The notes under the pieces: model-generated
Told to the model about the DNA's origin: nothing
The model's database searches: none
What the model saw: the letters and a program-made list of their open reading frames with translations, nothing else
Source of the DNA: Leisingera sp. ANG-Vp
Lineage (GTDB): Bacteria; Pseudomonadota; Alphaproteobacteria; Rhodobacterales; Rhodobacteraceae
Reading direction: 5' to 3'
Assembly: GCF_000813725.1 (NCBI RefSeq)
Contig: NZ_JWLD01000044.1
Location: 1 to 64,000 of the forward strand
DNA: 64,000 nt
Shown here: positions 1 to 8,132 of the stretch, piece after piece
Numbering within the stretch: the stretch's first letter is position 1
Layout of the letters: each line of letters starts with the position of its first letter
Position numbers and translations under genes: made by a program

Positions 1-93
1 CCATGTCAGTTTCGGCGGGCACGCCCCGTCTCCTGCCGCTCGGACGGAGGGGGAGCAGCTAGACGGCAGAAAACAAGGTGGTGCGTGCCCGCC

Positions 94-117
94 GGCGGAC
101 CGGGCTGCCGGTCCGCC
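94..117 (-). other. perfect hairpin after GTA capsid gene
   Basis: A perfect 10-bp inverted repeat (GGCGGACCGG / CCGGTCCGCC, 4-base loop) begins 15 bases beyond the capsid stop codon. No T-run follows on the minus strand, so it is not a classical intrinsic terminator. It could protect the 3' end of capsid mRNA or reduce read-through into the next GTA gene, which would lie off the left edge. The inverted repeat is seen directly; the role is inferred. Confidence 0.6.
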
Positions 118-131
118 ATCAGCCGTGAGCC

Positions 132-1313
132 TTAGCTCAGGCCGAATTTCATCAGCTTGATTGCGGCAAAGTCGCTGACGTCGCCGCCAACACGCTTGGT
201 CGCATAGAACAGCACATGCGGCTTGGCGCTGAACGGGTCGCGCAGCACCCGCAGATCCGGGCGCTCGGCGATGGTGTAGCCGGCGCGGAAGTCGCCGAAA
301 GCGATCGAATAGCTGTCGGTTGCCGGGTCCGGCATGTCTTCGGCAATCAGCACCGGGTAGCCCATCAGGCGCGCGGGTTCCCCCGCGGCCAGCCCGTCGG
401 ACCACAGGAACCGGCCGTCGGCGTCTTTCAGTTTCCGCAGCATTCCCGCGGTCTTGGAGTTCATGATGAATGTTGCATTGGCGCGGTATTCCGCCCCCAG
501 CGCATAGACCAGGTCAATGATTGCATCGCCGCTTCCCGCATCCGCGTCAGCGCCCGAGGCGACATAGCCCAGATTGCCCCAGGACCAGCTGTCATTGCCG
601 ACAACAGTGTGGTTCAGCATGCCGCGCGGCTTGTCGACGCCATCACCATTGATAAAGGCATCCGCCTCGGACCGGGCAAATTTGTCGGCGATGCGGCCGG
701 CCAGCCAGCTTTCGATATCAAAGGCACTGTCGTCCAGCAGCCGCTGCGAGGCCTTCGGCAGCGCACTCAGCTCATGCAGCGGAATGGCGATGCGGTCGAT
801 GGTGCCAGTCGAGGTTTCCACTGACGGGTCGGTCTCGGTCGCCCAGCCCGCACCCATCTCGCTGTGGTCGATCAGAACATCATAGGAGGTCGCCTCCACA
901 TGCACCACCGAAGCCACCGCGCGGATCGAGGCCGAGGACTGCAGCACCGATTTCACGGTCTCAGCAGTCTGCGGGTCGACCAGGTAGCCGCCGTCGCTGT
1001 TGACAGCTGCGGACATCGCCTTGCCTTCCAGCTCCAGCCCGCGCAGGCCATCGTCTTCACCGCTGCGCAGGTAGGCGTTGAACGCCTTCTGATGCGGTGC
1101 GCCCGCGTCCTGGCTTGCGGCCAGGTGGGGGCGGTTCTGAGAGATTGTCTTACGGTCCAGCATGTTCACTCGCTCTTCTGCCTGTTTCAGCCTTGATTGC
1201 ACATCGTCCTGAAACCCCTTGAATTCATGAAGAAAGCCTGTCATCGCCTGCTTGACTTCATGCGCCAGGGGCGCTGCATCCCCGGTGTTTGCCGGGAGGT
1301 CTTGATTGCTCAT
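132..1313 (-). CDS. g5: GTA major capsid protein, HK97 fold
   Basis: This 393-residue protein is a phage HK97-type major capsid protein; position in the cluster makes it the gene transfer agent capsid (RcGTA g5 equivalent). Residues 1-60 are charged and helix-prone (EFKGFQDDVQSRLKQAEERV), like the delta domain removed during capsid maturation. The capsid body follows from about residue 100, with the family-typical SDGGYLVDPQTAE and GDGVDKPRGML segments. AGGACA lies just upstream of the ATG. The gene follows the prohead protease by 15 bases. Terminase, portal, protease and capsid in this order with no lysis or integration genes is the GTA arrangement. An intact ordinary prophage cannot be excluded because the tail genes lie outside the window. 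Confidence 0.93.
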   Translation of the reverse strand: MSNQDLPANTGDAAPLAHEVKQAMTGFLHEFKGFQDDVQSRLKQAEERVNMLDRKTISQNRPHLAASQDAGAPHQKAFNAYLRSGEDDGLRGLELEGKAMSAAVNSDGGYLVDPQTAETVKSVLQSSASIRAVASVVHVEATSYDVLIDHSEMGAGWATETDPSVETSTGTIDRIAIPLHELSALPKASQRLLDDSAFDIESWLAGRIADKFARSEADAFINGDGVDKPRGMLNHTVVGNDSWSWGNLGYVASGADADAGSGDAIIDLVYALGAEYRANATFIMNSKTAGMLRKLKDADGRFLWSDGLAAGEPARLMGYPVLIAEDMPDPATDSYSIAFGDFRAGYTIAERPDLRVLRDPFSAKPHVLFYATKRVGGDVSDFAAIKLMKFGLS

Positions 1314-1328
1314 GATGGGTGTCCTGTT

Positions 1329-1889
1329 TTAGCTCTGGCCTGCCTTGAGGCCGTTGGTGATCTGCCGCAGGCCGTCAGCCAATGCCCGCAGTGCCTCGGT
1401 TTCAGTGGCCGCCGATTTGCCAGCGACCCGTGCGGTTGGCAGCATGGGGAAAGTGACCAGCGACACTTCCCACAGCTCCACCTGGGTCAGATGGCGGGAG
1501 CCGTCCTGGCCCCGGGTTGATTTCACCGTGCGGTAGCCGATGGAGAGGCCATCGATGGCGCCTGCCTCGATCAGCGCGGCGGCCTCGGCGCCCTTGGGTG
1601 TAGCGGTAAGGATGCGGCCCCTCACAAAGAGCCCGCGCTGGTCCTCGCGCACCTCATCCCAGACGCCAATCGGCTGGGCCGGATCGTGCTGCCACAGCAT
1701 TTTGACAGTGCGGCCCTGCTCCTTCAGCGCCTTGAGCGACGCAGCATAGGCGCCGCGCTTGACCACATCACCGCCCTGATCAGTCTGGCCGAACAGGCTT
1801 GCGTAGCCTTTGATCTCAGTTGCATCCTTCAGCGAAAGATCCTCGCCGAAGCGCGCGAATTTATGTTCAAGCTGGGCCGTTCCCTGCAT
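1329..1889 (-). CDS. g4: GTA prohead protease
   Basis: HK97-family (U35) prohead protease of 186 residues, expected to cleave the capsid N-terminus during head assembly. Family features visible are GYASLFGQTDQGGDVV near the N-terminus, LWQHDPAQPIG (the H of the catalytic set) and GLSIGYR, followed by LWEVSLVTFPM. The start at 1889 (MQGTAQLEHKF) has GAGG 8 bases upstream; an in-frame extension further upstream would run into the preceding small gene and is not needed. It sits between the small g3.5 gene and the capsid gene, and the close spacing implies one transcript. Confidence 0.92.
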   Translation of the reverse strand: MQGTAQLEHKFARFGEDLSLKDATEIKGYASLFGQTDQGGDVVKRGAYAASLKALKEQGRTVKMLWQHDPAQPIGVWDEVREDQRGLFVRGRILTATPKGAEAAALIEAGAIDGLSIGYRTVKSTRGQDGSRHLTQVELWEVSLVTFPMLPTARVAGKSAATETEALRALADGLRQITNGLKAGQS

Positions 1890-1915
1890 GATATCTGCCT
1901 CGCAAGTTATTGTTG

Positions 1916-2140
1916 TTACGGCAATTGCACCGTCAGAAAGGATTGGAACGCCTGTGCCAGGATCACCGCGGCCACACCGTAGACAGTGAGCCAAAGCCGC
2001 TTCTCCAGCCGCTCCATCATCTGCTCGATCCGGTCGAGCCGCCGGTTCACCGCCTCGTGCTGGATCTGAGCCACCCGCTCATGGGCGGACAGGCGCAGTC
2101 CCGGCGTGCAGTCGAACGCGTGCATCGGGTGCTCAGTCAT
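1916..2140 (-). CDS. GTA small membrane protein (g3.5-like)
   Basis: A 74-residue protein with an N-terminal charged helix rich in R and E (about residues 20-48) followed by one hydrophobic segment (LTVYGVAAVILAQAFQSFL) near the C-terminus. Its start overlaps the portal stop by 8 bases, which points to coupled translation. GTA clusters carry a small gene, often called g3.5, at exactly this position between portal and protease. The function is not established. The assignment rests on position, size and the membrane segment, not on a catalytic motif. Confidence 0.8.
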   Translation of the reverse strand: MTEHPMHAFDCTPGLRLSAHERVAQIQHEAVNRRLDRIEQMMERLEKRLWLTVYGVAAVILAQAFQSFLTVQLP

Positions 2141-3347
2141 CCTGCCTGCCCTTCGGTTGCGGCGCAGCCGGGGCTTCTGCGGGCAGCCCCAGCAGCTGCC
2201 GCTTTTCTGCAGTGGTGAGGAATTCGGCACCGGACACCCGGCGCCATTGCGCTTCGCGCTCGGCGGCCAATGCCGGCAGCTGGTCAAGGTCGGCTTTCAG
2301 GGTCAGCTCTTCACCGGTCCAGCCCGCCAGCCAGTCGGCCAGTGCAGCGGTCACTTTTGCCACCAGCGGCAGCACCGTCAGCCGGTAGAAGGCGCGGTTG
2401 GCCTCCTGGTAATTGGCGTAAGTCGCATCGCCCGGAATTCCCAAGAGCATCGGCGGCACCCCAAAGGCCAGCGCAATCTCGCGGGCGGCGGTGTCCTTGG
2501 TCTTCTGGAATTCCATGTCAGAGGGTGAGAAGCCCATCGGTTTCCAATCCAGCCCGCCTTCCAGGACCATCGGACGGCCTGCATTCTTGGCGCCCTGGAA
2601 ATTCGATTGAATCTCGTCGCTTAGGATGCGGAATTGTTCCTCGGACATACGCCCGTGACCGTCCGACCCCTTCCAAACCAGCGCGCCGGAGGGGCGTGCT
2701 GCATTGTCGAGCAGCGCCTTGGACCAGCGCGAGGCTGCATTGTGAACATCAATCGCCATTGCCGCGGATTGCAGCGGCGACAAGCCGTAGTGGTCATCCT
2801 GCGGGTGGAAGCTCTTGATGTGGCAGATCGGAGATTGCACGCTGTCGGCGGTAAAACGATGCTTGCGCCCGCCCACCGCGTATTCAAATCCCTCAGGCCA
2901 GCCGTCCGGCCCCGGCACCACACTCATCCGGTCGGAACGCAGCACATGCAGCTCTTTGGGAGCCCCTTCTTCAGAGGCCACGGCCTCGATGTAAGCATTG
3001 CCGGAGAGCAGCAGATGGCCATAAAGAGCTTCCAGCAGCTCTGTCTGGCCCTGCGCCGGATTAGGGCGCTGCAGCAGTGTCAGCCAGGGATGGCTGTCAA
3101 AACGCTGCCGGCTGTCCTGCAGCACCAGCGGCACCGCGGCGGCGGCCTCGGCAATCAGGCGAACGGCCCGGTGGCCAACCGGATTGCCGGCAAAGCCGCT
3201 GCGGGTCAGGGACACGCTGTCGCGCGGGCTCCAGGCGACACGGCCCGCACCATGCCAGGACACCACACGGGCGGTCTGGCTGGCTTTCTGCTCCAGAGAG
3301 GTCTCCGGGGTTTCGGGCTTGTTGCGCCGCAGCAGGTCAAAGACCAT
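2133..3347 (-). CDS. g3: GTA portal protein
   Basis: HK97-family phage portal protein of 404 residues, forming the ring through which DNA enters and leaves the head. Visible family features are the NPVGHRAVRLIAEAAAAVP segment near residue 55, HPWLTLLQRPNP, the LLLSGNAYIE strand, and FGVPPMLLGIPGDATYANYQ near residue 310, which is typical of these portals. AAGGAGCGG sits directly before the ATG at 3347, which decides the start; a longer in-frame reading upstream has no such site. A 233-base gap with a terminator-like hairpin separates it from the large terminase gene, which is unusual within this cluster. Confidence 0.93.
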   Translation of the reverse strand: MVFDLLRRNKPETPETSLEQKASQTARVVSWHGAGRVAWSPRDSVSLTRSGFAGNPVGHRAVRLIAEAAAAVPLVLQDSRQRFDSHPWLTLLQRPNPAQGQTELLEALYGHLLLSGNAYIEAVASEEGAPKELHVLRSDRMSVVPGPDGWPEGFEYAVGGRKHRFTADSVQSPICHIKSFHPQDDHYGLSPLQSAAMAIDVHNAASRWSKALLDNAARPSGALVWKGSDGHGRMSEEQFRILSDEIQSNFQGAKNAGRPMVLEGGLDWKPMGFSPSDMEFQKTKDTAAREIALAFGVPPMLLGIPGDATYANYQEANRAFYRLTVLPLVAKVTAALADWLAGWTGEELTLKADLDQLPALAAEREAQWRRVSGAEFLTTAEKRQLLGLPAEAPAAPQPKGRQDD

Positions 3348-3493
3348 GGTCCGCTCCTTGTTCCTCGGGTTTTGGCGCTGGCAGGCCCGGTGGCTCCTGC
3401 GCCTTTGCTGAGGAAGATTAATGGCAGAAAGGCCTGAACATTTGCCGAGGGGGGCGTACGCAGGGAATGCAACACCTGACCCTAGCGCGTTGT

Positions 3494-3530
3494 TTAAAAA
3501 CAAGAACCGCCTGCAAATGACAGGCGGTTC
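3494..3530 (-). terminator. intrinsic terminator inside the GTA cluster
   Basis: Read on the minus strand, a perfect 10-bp stem (GAACCGCCTG / CAGGCGGTTC, 7-base loop) is followed at once by TTGTTTTTAAA, the form of a rho-independent terminator. It lies 50 bases after the large terminase stop and about 150 bases before the portal start, in the reading direction of both. This predicts that part of the transcripts end after g2, or that g3 onward has its own promoter in the gap. I see no convincing promoter there. Confidence 0.8.
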
Positions 3531-3580
3531 ATCTGTTTTCAAAGGGGCATCCGCTGACTGCGGCCCAGACCGGCACTCAG

Positions 3581-4921
3581 CTAGAGCATCCGCACTTGCG
3601 GCATCCTGCGGTGCGCCGCCGGCGCAATGATCAGCTCGTGCAGAGCCCAGACCAGCGCATCCAGCCGGTCGGGAGATCCTTGCCCCTGGAACCCCTGCGG
3701 AGTCATCTGGCACATCTGTTCCTCAAGGTCGCCAAGCCCAGGCAAATGCCTGACCCGGCCCTGCTCATACAACGCTGCAACGGGCTCTGCCCGCGCCGCC
3801 TTGCCTTTGCGGGCATGCAAAGCTCGGAACGGCACCAGCGGATCAGTCTGGCGCAAAACCGTCTCTACCAGCGCACCGCCCTGGTTGACCTCCGCGACCA
3901 CCCGCTCGGCATCATAAAGGTCCCGGGCGGCGATCACGGCTTGCGCCCAGGCCAGCGGCCCCACGCCCTGCACCGTGCAGTCAGCCAGCACATAAGCCTG
4001 CCAGTTTTGCGGGTTGCCACTGGTTACAGCACCGGCCACGACAATGCCGCAGGCGTCCGAAGACTTGCCCGCGCTGACTGCCGGGTCGACAGAAACCACG
4101 ACACGGTCCAACGGTGGAGCTTCGGCTGTCTGCAAAGCCTCCAGCCCAGCCGTGGACCAAAGAGCTCCTTGCACATCCGACAGCAGCACCCCGTCCAGTT
4201 CCTGCCGTCCAAGCCGCGTGCCAGCATAGCGCGCGCGCATTTCCTGGATGAAGGAAGGTGCGAGATTGGCACTGTTTGCCTCGGTCGGTGCATGGGTGCG
4301 GACGGTGCTCGGCGCAGCCAGCAGCCGCTTCAGCACAGGCGCGTTGCGCGGCGTAGTGGTCACGCAGGCGCGCGGGTCGCGGCCCAGGCGCAGGGCAAAC
4401 TGCAGCATGTCCCAGCACTCCTGCCCCTTCTTCCACTTGGCCAGCTCATCCGCCCAGGCGGCGTCGAACTGGGGGCCGCGCAAAGCCTCCGGATCACTGG
4501 CGGAAAACGCCTGCGCCTCGGCACCGTTGGGCCAGGTGAGCTTGCGCTCGGAGGCTTTCCACTTGGGCTGCCGGTCCGGCGGTGAACACGCCAGGATGCC
4601 ACTGTCGCCATGGATCATCACATCACGCACCTGGTCATAGGTCTCGCCCACCAGCGCAACCCGCCTGGACAGCCCCGCATCGCCAGGCCGCGGCCCTTCG
4701 ACCTGGGACCGGACCCATTCGGCACCGGCCCGGGTTTTGCCCGCACCGCGCCCCCCCAGGATCACCCAAGCCCGCCACAGGCCTTGCGGCGGATGCTGAT
4801 GCGCCAGTGCCCAGAAGTCAAACAGGTGCGGCAGGGCGCAAACAGATTTCCGGGACAGCTCATCCAGAAACAGCCGGATCAGAAACGGCTCTTGCGATGC
4901 CAGCCATTCGGCTTTCGACAT
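3581..4921 (-). CDS. g2: GTA large terminase (TerL)
   Basis: Large terminase of about 446 residues: ATPase plus nuclease that packages DNA into the head. The Walker A motif GGRGAGKTRAG lies near residues 56-66 and an acidic Walker B-like stretch DAAWADELAKW near 170. The C-terminal half has the nuclease-type strand VVVSVDPAVSAG with its first metal-binding Asp. The start at 4921 (MSKAEWLASQ) overlaps the small terminase gene by about 60 bases; in-frame ATGs further upstream (to 4996) are possible. The preference for 4921 is a judgement, since no strong ribosome site separates the options. Confidence 0.92.
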   Translation of the reverse strand: MSKAEWLASQEPFLIRLFLDELSRKSVCALPHLFDFWALAHQHPPQGLWRAWVILGGRGAGKTRAGAEWVRSQVEGPRPGDAGLSRRVALVGETYDQVRDVMIHGDSGILACSPPDRQPKWKASERKLTWPNGAEAQAFSASDPEALRGPQFDAAWADELAKWKKGQECWDMLQFALRLGRDPRACVTTTPRNAPVLKRLLAAPSTVRTHAPTEANSANLAPSFIQEMRARYAGTRLGRQELDGVLLSDVQGALWSTAGLEALQTAEAPPLDRVVVSVDPAVSAGKSSDACGIVVAGAVTSGNPQNWQAYVLADCTVQGVGPLAWAQAVIAARDLYDAERVVAEVNQGGALVETVLRQTDPLVPFRALHARKGKAARAEPVAALYEQGRVRHLPGLGDLEEQMCQMTPQGFQGQGSPDRLDALVWALHELIIAPAAHRRMPQVRML

Positions 4922-5228
4922 CCTTGCGGGCTGCATCGAAGTCGAGTTCATGTTCGGATTTGAGCATGCGGTCGAAGTCTGCGCTTTGTTCTGCAATGGT
5001 CTTTCCTACCTTCTGGCAATCCCGGATCAGCTCGCTGAGCTTTCCAACCTGGCTTTTCACGCCGGTGGTTTCATCGGCACCGGTGGTTTCAAGCTGCTCC
5101 CTCAGCTCTTCGGCTTCCTTCCTCAGCCTGTGAATGGAATCCTGCAGGGACCGCAGCAGATCCGAAGTGTAAAGGACTTGCCGTTTGAAGACGGGACCGC
5201 TGTCCCGCCCGGTCTGGTAATCTGTCAT
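4860..5228 (-). CDS. g1: GTA small terminase-like protein (g1)
   Basis: A 122-residue, highly charged, probably coiled-coil protein at the head of the GTA cluster. The stretch from about residue 20 to 60 (LLRSLQDSIHRLRKEAEELR) is strongly helical, and the C-terminal part holds an acidic segment (LKSEHELDFDAARKDVE). Position directly before and overlapping the large terminase, together with size and helical content, matches GTA g1, the small terminase that works with TerL. No helix-turn-helix for DNA recognition is visible, in line with the non-site-specific packaging known for GTAs. The start at 5228 (MTDYQ) is chosen; 5246 (MRQAK) is an alternative, and neither has a strong ribosome site. 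Confidence 0.83.
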   Translation of the reverse strand: MTDYQTGRDSGPVFKRQVLYTSDLLRSLQDSIHRLRKEAEELREQLETTGADETTGVKSQVGKLSELIRDCQKVGKTIAEQSADFDRMLKSEHELDFDAARKDVESRMAGIARAVSDPAVSG

Positions 5229-5271
5229 TGATTTTGCCTGTCTCATGCGTGGTTGACCTGCACGAGAGAAA

Positions 5272-5304
5272 GAAAAACGGCCGCGGGGCAGAACCCCGGG
5301 CCGT
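5272..5304 (-). terminator. intrinsic terminator/attenuator ahead of GTA g1
   Basis: On the minus strand a GC-rich stem (ACGGCC and GGGG paired with CCCC and GGCCGT, small internal bulge, 5-base loop) is followed by TTTTCTTTCTCTC. It lies between a consensus-like promoter (5332-5360) and g1. It may end transcripts from the SnoaL-like gene upstream, or act as an attenuator or small-RNA terminator in the GTA leader. Confidence 0.7.
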
Positions 5305-5331
5305 CCGTATTTCTTCCAGCTGCAAAAACAA

Positions 5332-5360
5332 CTTATACGCGATTTATTTGCAAAAGTCAA
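5332..5360 (-). promoter_or_regulatory. sigma70-type promoter ahead of GTA g1
   Basis: On the minus strand, TTGACT (5360-5355) and TATAAG (5337-5332) are separated by exactly 17 bases, each one mismatch from the sigma70 consensus. Transcription would start near 5325 and run into the hairpin at 5304-5277 before reaching g1 at 5228. The match to consensus is seen directly; use in the cell is inferred. GTA promoters in relatives depend on the activator GafA, so an apparently strong plain promoter is notable. Confidence 0.6.
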
Positions 5361-5409
5361 GGCTTACGCAAGGTAATGCAACCCAATGAACTCAGTGCAA
5401 TGGGTGCAC

Positions 5410-5889
5410 TTACTGTCCTTTGAGCTGTTGCAGAGCGCCTGCCCAGTCTTCGACATGGTAGCTGTGCACGACCTTGTCCCCGTCCAGCGTATGGATGTCG
5501 ATCGCCAGAATATCGAAGCTCCGGCCTTCGCCATCCACACCGAAGAACGGACCATTCGGCGTGCCGGTGGAACGGCTACGGACGATAATGGAATCTCCGG
5601 CCTCGATCATTTCCTGGACTTCAAATTTCAGGTCCGGCACAGATTTCTTCAGGAAAGCTGCCATACCGGCCAGGCCCTCGCGGTTTTTGTTCTTGCCGGA
5701 GTAGTCGCCGGCACTTTCCCAGTTTTCCGCAAAAGCGTCCATGAAAGCTGCTTCGTGCTGTTCGGAGCCGCCGTTGCTGAGCAGATCATACAAGGTTTGA
5801 ACAGAGGCCTTTCCGTCGGCCCATGCGGCTCCGGATGCCGAAGCAATAGCCAGAGCGGACGCAGCAATCAGTGTGTTCAGTCGTTTCAT
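5410..5889 (-). CDS. exported SnoaL-like / ester cyclase family protein
   Basis: A 159-residue protein with a clear signal peptide (MKRLNTLIAASALAIASASGAAWA, cleavage after AWA) followed by a NTF2/SnoaL-like fold. Typical segments are the N-terminal helix with FMDAFAENWES, the VPDLKFEVQEMIEAGDSIIVR strand pair and the C-terminal HSYHVEDWAGALQQL. Members of this fold range from polyketide cyclases to binding proteins, so the substrate cannot be named. The gene is divergent from a LysR-type regulator 128 bases away, which suggests that the regulator controls it. GGAG lies before the ATG. Confidence 0.8.
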   Translation of the reverse strand: MKRLNTLIAASALAIASASGAAWADGKASVQTLYDLLSNGGSEQHEAAFMDAFAENWESAGDYSGKNKNREGLAGMAAFLKKSVPDLKFEVQEMIEAGDSIIVRSRSTGTPNGPFFGVDGEGRSFDILAIDIHTLDGDKVVHSYHVEDWAGALQQLKGQ

Positions 5890-6016
5890 GTCATTTCTCC
5901 ATATCGCTTAGCGGCAACGTGAAAGCCGGGCCGCGTTTGACATGAGCAACATGGACGCGCGGCCAGAATTCCATAAGATGGGACACATCGACTTCTTTGT
6001 TTGGAAATCTTGAATA

Positions 6017-6919
6017 ATGATAGATCAGCTGCGGCAAATTGCGATTTTCGCGTCAGTGGTAGACACCGGATCGTTCCGCGGTGCTGCTGCCGCGCTGAAC
6101 CTGTCGCCTTCCGTGGTGAGCCACCACATCAGCAAGCTTGAGGAAACGCTGGGAACGGCGCTGTTGTACCGGTCCACCAGGAGCTTGTCGCTGACCCATG
6201 AAGGCGAGCGGCTGATGGACAGCGCCCGGACGATGCTGGACGCCGCGGAAAGCGGTCTGCGGAATGTGTCGGGCGGCAGCAGGCAACCGTCAGGCGTCCT
6301 CCGGCTGACCGCGCCTGCGATGCTGGCACATTCCTTTCTGGCGCGGGAACTGGCAGCATTCTCAACCGATTACCCGAAGGTGAACCTGACGGTCGACTTT
6401 GCGGATTCCCGGCAGGATCTGGTGGGTGAAGGCTATGATATTGCGATCCGGGTCGGCTGGCTGGAAGACAGCGCCTTTCTGAGCCGGAAACTGTTTGAAG
6501 TGCAGCGCCGGATCGTGGCTGCACCAGAATACCTGAAAAAGCGCACCGAACCGCAATCACCAGAGGATCTCGCAGGCTGGGACTGGATCCGCCTCGCCCC
6601 GGCGCAAAGCATCCGGCAGAAATTCACAGGCCCTGGCGGCACCGTGCAGTCCGTCAGAATGCAGGCGCGCACGACCGTGAACGATGCCTTTGGCATGTAC
6701 AGCCTGGCCCGTCAGGGGGCGGGTATCGGGATTGTGCCCTGGTTCCTGGCTGAGGAGGATGTCCAAGCTGGGCGTATGGCCCATGTTCTGCCAGACTGGA
6801 AAGCAGAGAAACTTGGGGTCTTCGCCGTCTGGCACCCAAACACCGCCAAGCAAGGCCTGACCCGGCTTTTCCTGGACAGGCTCATAAAGGCAGCCTCCAG
6901 CCAGGCTGCAGCAACTTGA
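6017..6919 (+). CDS. LysR-family transcriptional regulator
   Basis: A 300-residue LysR-type regulator. Residues 1-60 form the winged helix-turn-helix (IAIFASVVDTGSFRGAAAAL with LSPSVVSHHISKLEETLG). A linker helix leads to the two-lobed effector domain from about residue 90, with SRQDLVGEGYDIAIRVG as the typical lobe-crossing strand. The type with the YRSTRSLSLTHEG wing is common among regulators of oxidoreductases. It is transcribed away from the SnoaL-like gene, the classical LysR arrangement, so the shared 127-base region should hold its operator. A terminator follows the stop. Confidence 0.9.
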   Translation: MIDQLRQIAIFASVVDTGSFRGAAAALNLSPSVVSHHISKLEETLGTALLYRSTRSLSLTHEGERLMDSARTMLDAAESGLRNVSGGSRQPSGVLRLTAPAMLAHSFLARELAAFSTDYPKVNLTVDFADSRQDLVGEGYDIAIRVGWLEDSAFLSRKLFEVQRRIVAAPEYLKKRTEPQSPEDLAGWDWIRLAPAQSIRQKFTGPGGTVQSVRMQARTTVNDAFGMYSLARQGAGIGIVPWFLAEEDVQAGRMAHVLPDWKAEKLGVFAVWHPNTAKQGLTRLFLDRLIKAASSQAAAT

Positions 6920-6926
6920 CCAAAAC

Positions 6927-6956
6927 AAAAAGAGGCGCCCTCAGGCGCCCTTTTCT
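6927..6956. terminator. bidirectional terminator between LysR gene and mltG
   Basis: Inverted repeat GGCGCC-CTCA-GGCGCC (6934-6949) is flanked by an A-run on the left and CTTTTCT on the right, so it can serve both convergent genes. Confidence 0.75.
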
Positions 6957-6977
6957 GATTTCCGACATCCGCAAGCC

Positions 6978-8132
6978 TCAGTTGTTCTGCTGCTGGGCTT
7001 CGATTTCGCGCCATTTTGCAACGTTGCGGTTATGCTCCTGCAGTGTCTCGGCAAAGGCATGGCCGCCAGTGCCGTCAGCCACAAAGAAGATGAAATCGGT
7101 CGCATCCGGGTTCACCGCCGCCTCCAGGCTTTCCATCCCTGGGTTGGCAATCGGCGTCGGCGGCAGACCCTCGATCACATAGGTGTTCCAGGGGGTTGCC
7201 CGGCGCAGCTCGCTTTGACGCAAGCCGCGGCCCAGCACGCCTTCACCCTTGGTGACACCGTAGATCACAGTCGGGTCGGTTTGCAGCCGCATACCGCGGT
7301 TCAGACGGTTGGTGAAAACCGAAGAGACCACGCCGCGCTCAGAGGCCACACCTGTTTCCTTCTCGATGATCGACGCCAGGATCAGCATTTCCTCGGGTGT
7401 CTTGACGGCAGCATCGGCAGAACGGCCTTCCCAGGCGGCATTCACCCGCAGCAGCTGGCGCTCCTGCATTTCAGCCAGTACTGCAGCCCGCTCAGTGCCT
7501 GCAGAAACTTCGTAGCTGTCCGGCGCCAGCAGCCCTTCGGCCGGGCGCTCGCCAGGATCGCCTGCCAGCACGTCCATCGCCTTCAGAGCTTCGACAACCT
7601 GCCAGCTGGTGACGCCTTCAGCCAGTGCAATGCGGTAGCGGGTATCGCTGTCCTGGCGGGTTTCGGTATATTCTGCGGGGACTTCACCAGTGCCAAGAAT
7701 GAACTCAGCCTTCTGGGCAAATTTGTTGGTCGCAGGATCCAGTTCCCGCACCACCGCCTGGGTCCTGGTCACGCCGACACGGTAGACAATCTCGGTGCCG
7801 CAGGTCGAGGCGCCGGAGGTTGTGATCTGGGTAATGATCTCTTCCATCGAAGAGCCCGGCTCCACCAGAAAGCTGCCGGCCTTCAGCTGGCCGGTCTTCT
7901 CGCTGTACTTGGCACCTAGACGGAACATGGTGCCCGAAGTGACCGCGCCCTGGGTTTCCAGGTCGCGGCTCACCCGGGCCATGTTCGAGCCCCGTTCCAC
8001 CCGCAGGCAGATCGCCGAATCCAGCGGCCCTTCAGCGGTGTATTGCGATTTGCCCCACAGGATGACGCCGCCCAGAAGGAACAGCGCCGCAATGAGGACT
8101 GTCAGCATATTGGAAGCGAGGCTGCGCCACAT
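6978..8132 (-). CDS. mltG: endolytic murein transglycosylase MltG
   Basis: A 384-residue YceG/MltG protein that cuts nascent glycan strands at the inner membrane and so sets strand length. One N-terminal membrane anchor is visible (LASNMLTVLIAALFLLGGVILWG). A LysM-like segment follows (SICLRV and ARVSRDLETQGAV type), then the catalytic domain with ILASIIEKETG, which carries the active-site Glu, and VFTNRLNRGMRLQTDPTVIYG, both diagnostic for the family. The start codon overlaps the fabF stop (ATGA), so the two are translationally coupled. Next to fabF is the usual place for mltG in these bacteria. Confidence 0.95.
   Translation of the reverse strand: MWRSLASNMLTVLIAALFLLGGVILWGKSQYTAEGPLDSAICLRVERGSNMARVSRDLETQGAVTSGTMFRLGAKYSEKTGQLKAGSFLVEPGSSMEEIITQITTSGASTCGTEIVYRVGVTRTQAVVRELDPATNKFAQKAEFILGTGEVPAEYTETRQDSDTRYRIALAEGVTSWQVVEALKAMDVLAGDPGERPAEGLLAPDSYEVSAGTERAAVLAEMQERQLLRVNAAWEGRSADAAVKTPEEMLILASIIEKETGVASERGVVSSVFTNRLNRGMRLQTDPTVIYGVTKGEGVLGRGLRQSELRRATPWNTYVIEGLPPTPIANPGMESLEAAVNPDATDFIFFVADGTGGHAFAETLQEHNRNVAKWREIEAQQQNN

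Noticed and set aside
1-4. CAT at the left edge as start of the next GTA gene (minus strand)
   Set aside because: Only one codon is visible and no ribosome site lies at the proper distance; cannot be supported.
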